This document shows, in pieces, positions 59,701-64,000 of a stretch of 64,000 nucleotides of DNA. The DNA comes from Enoplolaimus lenunculus. Its lineage: Eukaryota > Nematoda > Enoplea > Enoplida > Thoracostomopsidae. Numbering within the stretch: position 1 is the first letter of the stretch; the number at the start of each line of letters is the position of its first letter. Under the pieces are notes generated by a model. That model was not told the origin of the DNA. It saw nothing but the letters and a program-made list of their open reading frames with translations, and did not search any database. The stretch lies in contig JASANG010001480.1 in assembly GCA_030248215.1 (NCBI GenBank), forward strand, positions 1 through 64,000. Reading direction: 5' to 3'. The translations under genes were made by a program, and so were the position numbers.

Positions 59701-62397
59701 ATTTAGGTGTGAAATGATCAGAAGAGACTGTAGAAGCTCAAATATGTTAATTATTAAAACCAGAATATGTTTCATAGTTAAACGACTGTTGTGACACATT
59801 TCAAAATAGTTATCATAGCCTCGGTTAGCACTAAATTTTAGTGAACGCTAAACTTTGCTTTTCAGGTGTATATTTTGTTAGCATAACAGTTTCCTAAACT
59901 AAAATAGGTACTAAACAGAATTCGTAACCCTTGTTCGCCTATGTAGGAACCGGGAATTTACACCTTTTAGTACTAAGCACACTGCAAAAAATGGTGAGTC
60001 AAATTGACTCTCCGTGAAATAGGCTTTTGCGGACTCACAAACTGAGTCAAAATTCGACTCCGCCAGAGTCAAATTTGACTCACTGAGCGACTCATTAAGT
60101 CGAATTTGACTCCGACGGAGTCAAACTTTGACTCAGTTTGTGTAGTCCGGAAAAGCCTATTTCGGAGGGAGTGAATTTGACTCACCATTTTTTGCAGTGC
60201 AGCTGGAAAAGCGGGACACGAGTGGTTTCGATCTAGCAAACTGCGCATTCCGAGGTAAGCGTTATACCGCTGTGCCATGCGGCACGCACCGGTTCTTCAA
60301 CCGCTTTTATAGTCGACTTGTCGACCGTATACTGCCGGCAAGCATAGAGCACAATTCGCGTTGTATATATTGCATATGCACCAAGACAAGCAAGTCTCAC
60401 ATGCTTACATTGTTTTACAACGCCCGTTTGTAATAAAAACAAACTGCAATGCTAATTTAAACTTACAAGCTCGAAATACGCACTGATTTTGATTAAGTTT
60501 CGAATTTGGTCCTAGAAAGCAATTAAATACAATATTTCACAGATGTGACAATCATTTGAGATAATCTTTTCAATGTCAATCACTTTTACCAAGAGTGGAC
60601 AGTTGCAAACACTCTTGTTGAAAAGCGATTATCACTCTTGCTTATAACAGGAGTGCATAATACAAGAGTGTACACAACTCTTTGGGTTCCGCATGGTACA
60701 AAATGTATCACCGGGCGTTGCGTTTTTGGCCGACCCCCTAGTTCAGAGCGGGCCTTTGTCACATGTAATAGCCCTAAATTAAACTACAAGAGGACTATTT
60801 TTGCTTCCGAATCAATAAAGTGTCATGGTTCGAACACGTTGTACCCCTCTAAATAAATGGGGGTAGAGCAAAACGCAACGCGTGCCGAGTGCATTCTATT
60901 CTACATGGAATGCACCCAGTCGCATACTCTTGTTAGTATGCATCTTCCACTCTTACTTATACCAAGAGTAGATAATTGCTATTTAACAAGAGTATGCAAC
61001 TGGGTACATTCTGAGTAGAAAAGAATGTACCCGGAACTCGTTGCGTTTTGCCCTACACATCCTCTTTATAGAGGGGAGGAATAACCGGTGCGAACCATGG
61101 CACTTTATGTATGCGGCGTCAGATATGCTCCTCTTAAAGTTACCGTTTCTAAACGTGTACTTAAGTTAAAATATACTTAAGTCCCTGACCAATTTGGATG
61201 TATTACAGACTTACCAGTTTAGGTGTTTTAAATCCATGGTATAACTGAGATTGTAGACTTATCGTGCCTCTTTATATAAGGCAACATTAACGGTTTCTGG
61301 TATGGCACTGGTTCAATTATAGCATTTGTTTGTTTTTGTTCTCAAAAAGCTAAGTATTTACTTAAGTCGGCTACTTAAGTAATTATTTAAGCGGAACTTA
61401 AGTAAATACTTAAGTAAGATTACGAAAACCCGGCCAATTTGTACACTTGCCCTCAATTTTAGGGTTGCGCTATACTTTATGTGCTGGACAACGCCGCCCG
61501 ATGCCGCACATCGCAATGCATTGATACCAAAAATGCAGGCAAAATCTATTTTTAGGTGGCGTGTAGCGAGCGCGCGGCGAGTATACCCTTAAGGTAAACG
61601 CTTAAAAGTTATCCGTACTAGGCTTAGGTGAAGGCTGATACCTACAAGCTTTGCCTTAGGTATGCATTTTCCTAAACTTAAACCTAAGCCAGTGGCGAAA
61701 CGTGTCCAATAACCAGGTTTCTATAATTGGGTTCAGTAAAAATTCCTAAACGTTTATTGTATGCAATATGAGCAACTGCAATTACTCTGTGAGCTTTTTA
61801 TTGCAGTAATTGCATTTAAATACAAGCATTAAGCCCTATACACACGTGCAAGTTTTTGCTGCGAGTACTTGCAGCTGCAAATTGCACTCTGAACTTGCAT
61901 TATTTTTTCATCAGCCAATGAGAAAGCGAATGCAATAAATTCAACGAACTTTCACCGTTAATCAAACATGTGAACTAAAATTCCTAGCATTGATTTTTAA
62001 TAAATTATTTGCAGCTGCAAAGTTTTCGAACGGGATTTTGAACAAAACTTGCAAGTGCAAGTTGCAGCTGCAAGTTCTCGCAGCAAAAACTTGCACGTGT
62101 GAATAGGGCTTAACTCAAGAATGCATTTTACCATATGGACAATCTGATACAGTGAACTGGTGACATTAACCAGCACCGTATCCCGTTGATCCAGTACCGG
62201 ACGCACATGCCTCCTGTATCGACGCAACAATTGGTCTTGAAGACGAAACGGGGCCCCAAGATACGGATCGTTATCGTCGCTGCGATTATGCAAAATAACT
62301 GCAGATTGCACACCGAAGTCAGTTTTGCCCACTGACTGTTTGTATTGTAGAAATTTGGGTGATGTCGCAGCGGAAATTGGCAGACTTTTGTTGAAAG
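52473..62397 (-). CDS. Nicotinic-acetylcholine-receptor-type Cys-loop ligand-gated ion channel subunit (nine coding exons, signal-peptide exon not found)
   Basis: Pentameric neurotransmitter-gated channel subunit of the plasma membrane. Exons read from splice sites with matching phases: 62397-62132, 60511-60467, 59146-59037, 58232-58073, 56999-56705, 56154-56011, 54822-54626, 53798-52473. These eight, plus an unseen first exon, give the model. In order: N-terminal helix and first strands (RLQDQLLRRYRRHVRPV), the 45-base exon, loop D/A exon (WHDIFLQWHPEDYSNITQ, then W-I-P-E-I-Y-L-Y), Cys loop CPINVKYFPFDEQTC with 13 residues between the cysteines, loop B Trp in FGAWSHT, M1 YYVFNLVLPSALITVVALIG, M2 RLGIMTLLSMAVLLLSVV, M3 in exon 54822-54626, and M4 MTLYLLTIFMILWLFF before a TGA stop. 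Loop C shows no vicinal Cys pair, which indicates a non-alpha-type subunit. The M3-M4 loop is very long, about 440 residues, Ser/Thr/Pro rich. Family assignment is firm; subunit type and agonist are inferred. Confidence 0.93.
54922..55193 (-). mobile_element. TTAA-flanked piggyBac-like MITE in a receptor intron
   Basis: Full-length reverse copy, TTAA at both ends, 100 bases upstream of the M3 exon. Confidence 0.85.
55564..55985. mobile_element. MITE family G next to the receptor M2 exon
   Basis: TACTGTATATACCCGAATAA left, CCCCCTCTTATTACCCATT right (outermost bases lost). Ends about 26 bases from the donor of exon 56154-56011. Confidence 0.82.
57041..57276 (+). mobile_element. MITE family B 41 bases upstream of the receptor M1 exon
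   Basis: Both TIRs are intact; interior of two ATAAGCTCATCCAAACGC units between TTAGGC runs. It lies inside the intron, next to the splice acceptor of exon 56999-56705. Confidence 0.9.
57355..57505. repeat. Dispersed repeat J in a receptor intron
   Basis: GAGTTAAAAGCAAGGTTGAG and CCCTTGGCTACGGGCCCGAT. Confidence 0.6.
58873..58965. mobile_element. MITE family G, left end only, in a receptor intron
   Basis: GTTGACCCGAATAAGAGGG then TACCCCCTGTTATTCTGTTA. Confidence 0.7.
59037..59146 (-). CDS. Loop D/loop A exon of the Cys-loop receptor
   Basis: 110 bases, encoding SWHDIFLQWHPEDYSNI and on to WIPEIYLYY, then ending in phase 2. The next exon supplies the final T of a Ser codon, which supports both boundaries. 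The two tryptophans (in LQW and in IWIPE) are the conserved ligand-pocket positions of the family. Confidence 0.88.
59471..59669 (+). mobile_element. MITE family A/B intermediate in a receptor intron
   Basis: GGCCCATGTAAGGATCTGGG left, GGCCCTGTTCTATACATTGG right: an A-type 5' end with a B-type 3' end. Confidence 0.8.
59990..60200. mobile_element. MITE family D, largest copy, in a receptor intron
   Basis: CACTGCAAAAAATGGTGAG left, CACCATTTTTTGCAGTG right, with repeated GAGTCAAA/TTTGACTC arms between, including a second nested inversion near 60085. Confidence 0.9.
60200..60300 (-). repeat. tRNA-like sequence, minus strand
   Basis: On the minus strand CATGGCACAGCGGTATAACG resembles an A box, and GCTAGATCGAAACCACTC a degraded B box. 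It directly adjoins MITE D at 60200. Confidence 0.4.
60467..60511 (-). CDS. 45-base internal exon of the Cys-loop receptor
   Basis: Flanked by TTTCTAG and GTAAGT, phase 0 at both ends, encoding DQIRNLIKISAYFEL. It occupies the place of the short conserved exon (D-E-x-N-Q...) of nicotinic subunits, with the usual aspartate and asparagine kept but the rest diverged. Its 15-codon length matches the family. Confidence 0.8.
60590..60962. repeat. Dispersed element H in a receptor intron
   Basis: GAGTGTACACAACTCTTTGG and GTTGCGTTTTTGGCCGACCC, then GCATACTCTTGTTAGTATGC. Confidence 0.7.
60965..61150. repeat. Second, partial element H in tandem
   Basis: AAGAGTATGCAACTGGGTAC and GTACCCGGAACTCGTTGCG repeat the previous element's terminus. 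Confidence 0.6.
61150..61432. repeat. ACTTAAGTA-rich palindromic repeat in a receptor intron
   Basis: Clusters of ACTTAAGT at both sides (61168-61183 and 61350-61415) form a likely TIR element. Confidence 0.5.
61829..62112. mobile_element. MITE family F 20 bases downstream of the receptor N-terminal exon
   Basis: AAGCCCTATACACACGTGC left, CTTGCACGTGTGAATAGGG right; intact TIRs. It ends at the very start of the intron after donor 62132. Confidence 0.88.
62132..62397 (-). CDS. N-terminal ligand-binding-domain exon of the Cys-loop receptor
   Basis: Starts after a TTTCAG acceptor in phase 1 and ends at ATG before GTAAAA. The last third (RRYRRHVRPVLDQRDTVLV, then N-V-T-S-S-L-Y-Q-I-V) matches the helix and first beta strand of nicotinic subunits; N-V-T is a possible glycosylation site. 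The first ~45 residues are not conserved. No signal peptide is present, so an upstream exon is expected above 62397, possibly outside the window. Confidence 0.85.
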
Positions 62398-62449
62398 CTG
62401 AAATACGCAGTGTTAACACAACTGCAAATTAATTTTATTGCTTCAATAG

Positions 62450-62671
62450 AGTTGAATCCATTCAGAAGTATTATCCGCCATCAATTATGTCGTTTAGAAC
62501 TCCGAATTCTAAATTTCATTGAACTCATTCTGAGTTAACGAACTCTCACCCGGAATGAAATCTGCTCAGAATGAGTTAAGGTTTCACTGTTATTAGCTCA
62601 GAAATAACCAGAAATGAATACGTTCGTTTTCTGCGCTGATTATAATTGACTTATCGGAATTTACAGTGTAT
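62450..62671. mobile_element. MITE family E, diverged, upstream of the receptor N-terminal exon
   Basis: CATTCTGAGTTAACGAACTC interior and CGGAATTTACAGTG right end; left end eroded. Confidence 0.65.
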
Positions 62672-62973
62672 TTACATTCGGTGTTGAAATTATTCGTCAT
62701 TGTATTTATGTTTTGTAGCTTAAGCTGGTATCAGACGTTTTGCATAAAAATTTCAGCTTGAAATACGATTCGATGATGATCGAAATCGTTGCTATTTTTG
62801 AGCATCCGGTACTGACTGGAAAGCGAAATGAGTTACTCGAATGGGAAATTTGTATTTGTAGAACTGTTCGACCTTTAATTTGAATGCCGTTTTCGGACTG
62901 AAGTCAAAAATTGACGTCAACTCTGAGCTCAACTTAAGTGCAACCCAACCATTGTTTACAATAGTTCCTTGAC
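62672..62973. other. Upstream of the receptor N-terminal exon, nothing assigned
   Basis: Could hold the signal-peptide exon or promoter; no convincing minus-strand hydrophobic leader with a phase-1 donor was found. Confidence 0.3.
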
Positions 62974-63270
62974 GTCTTTGTTTGTTTGCTTGTTCCTTTG
63001 TTTGGTTGTTTGTTTGTTTGTCTATTTGTTTATTGGTTTATTTGTTTGCTTGGTTGTTTGTCTGTCTGTTTGTTTGCTTGTCTGTTTGTTAGTTTATTTG
63101 TATGTTTGTCTCTTTGTTTGTTTGTTTGTTTGTTTGTTTGTTTGTTTGTTTGTCTGCTTGTTTGTTTGTTTGTTAGTTAGTTTACTTGTTTGTTTGCTTG
63201 TTGTCTGTCTGTTTGTTTCTTTGTTTGTTTGTGTGTTTGTTTGCTTGCTTGTTTGTTTGTATGTTTGTTT
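62974..63270. repeat. Degenerate (TTTG)n microsatellite
   Basis: TTTG/TCTG/CTTG tetramers; the L-F-V-C-L open frames are by-products. Confidence 0.95.
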
Positions 63271-63734
63271 GTTTCTTTTACAGTTAGTTTAACTGCCTAC
63301 TTGGTATTTCATTCAAGACTTGGTATACAAAAAATTAAACATCAAAACTTACAATATTCGGTCCGAGGGGTCGCGTACGCGATTGAACCCCCTGCAATCA
63401 ATACCAACAGCCGGATCCAAAGCCGGAACCGGATACAATCTTTGGGCAGATGTAAAGTTGTCATACTTTGATCACAACAACTGTATGACATTGTTCACAA
63501 TGCCACCCGGATGTAGAATAATAATGTTTTAACTCGATGCAAATGATAAAACGCTAGCATTCCGGTATATATAAATAGGAATATTATAACTTTAGATATA
63601 TTAAAACCTGTCTAATAGAATATTATCCTTGTACATAATATCTATTTGTTCAACTGGGACGTCCATAACGAATACGGGGTTTTTTTAGTAATAATCGCCC
63701 TGACCACTGCAAAACCACAAATTAACGTTGATCA

Positions 63735-64000
63735 GATTTTGCATGATATAAGAGAGTGCAACTTTTGAGGTTCCGCATGGTACAAAATGTACAACCGGGT
63801 GTGACGTTTTTGGATGATCGCCTTTACTTGGTGGGGGTCGCTGTCACATGCAATAAACCTAAATGAAACTATGAGCAAAGCATTTTTGATGCCGGATACA
63901 TAAAGTGTCATGGTTCATACAGGTTGTACATCCCCTCTAAATAAGAGGGGCCGTCAAAAACGCAACGCGCGCCAGATACACTTGGTACCATGCTGAACCA
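63735..64000. repeat. Element H, running off the window
   Basis: AAGAGAGTGCAACTTTTGAGG, GGTTCCGCATGGTAC, then AAACGCAACGCGCGCC; continues past the end. Confidence 0.6.

Noticed and set aside
62969-63471. Leu/Phe/Cys/Val-rich plus-strand frames resembling a membrane protein
   Set aside because: Translation of the degenerate TTTG microsatellite.

Overview
This window looks like euchromatic DNA from an invertebrate animal. It carries intron-split bilaterian gene families: a nicotinic-type Cys-loop receptor, a poly(rC)-binding (PCBP) KH protein and a Distal-less/Dlx homeobox gene. Exons are short, splice acceptors end in TTTTAG or TTTCAG, and most of the remaining DNA is made of small inverted-repeat DNA elements. 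I cannot name the phylum. All four genes I can support lie on the minus strand, so each reads from high to low coordinate.

Layout. 1-2045: MITEs. 2046-3838: a nearly T-free stretch that I read as a base-dropout, inverted copy of the sequence just upstream (a likely assembly or sequencing artefact). 3905-7256: a PD-(D/E)XK nuclease plus P-loop ATPase/helicase-like gene. 7257-16041: repeats only. 16042-17878: the two homeobox-bearing exons of a Dlx gene. 17879-30449: repeats. 30450-42273: PCBP-like gene with two KH domains and a poly-Q linker. 42274-52472: repeats and satellites. 52473-62397: nicotinic receptor subunit, nine coding exons from the N-terminal ligand-binding domain to M4. 62398-64000: a degenerate TTTG tract and MITEs.

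The repeats are the most distinctive part. At least three terminal-inverted-repeat (TIR) families share an interior built of the hexamer TTAGGC. Seven copies of a TTAA-flanked, piggyBac-like MITE carry a tRNA-like core. Other families carry AP-1-like, CArG-like or CAGCTG motifs at high density. Several copies sit within about 15-45 bp of an exon edge. I recognised no LTR retroelement, Polinton or other virus-like element and no CRISPR array.

The four genes do not form a pathway. They are unrelated host genes: a neuronal or muscle receptor, a post-transcriptional regulator, a developmental transcription factor, and a nuclease-ATPase of unknown role. All exon boundaries are hand-read from splice motifs, reading phase and family conservation, with no transcript support.
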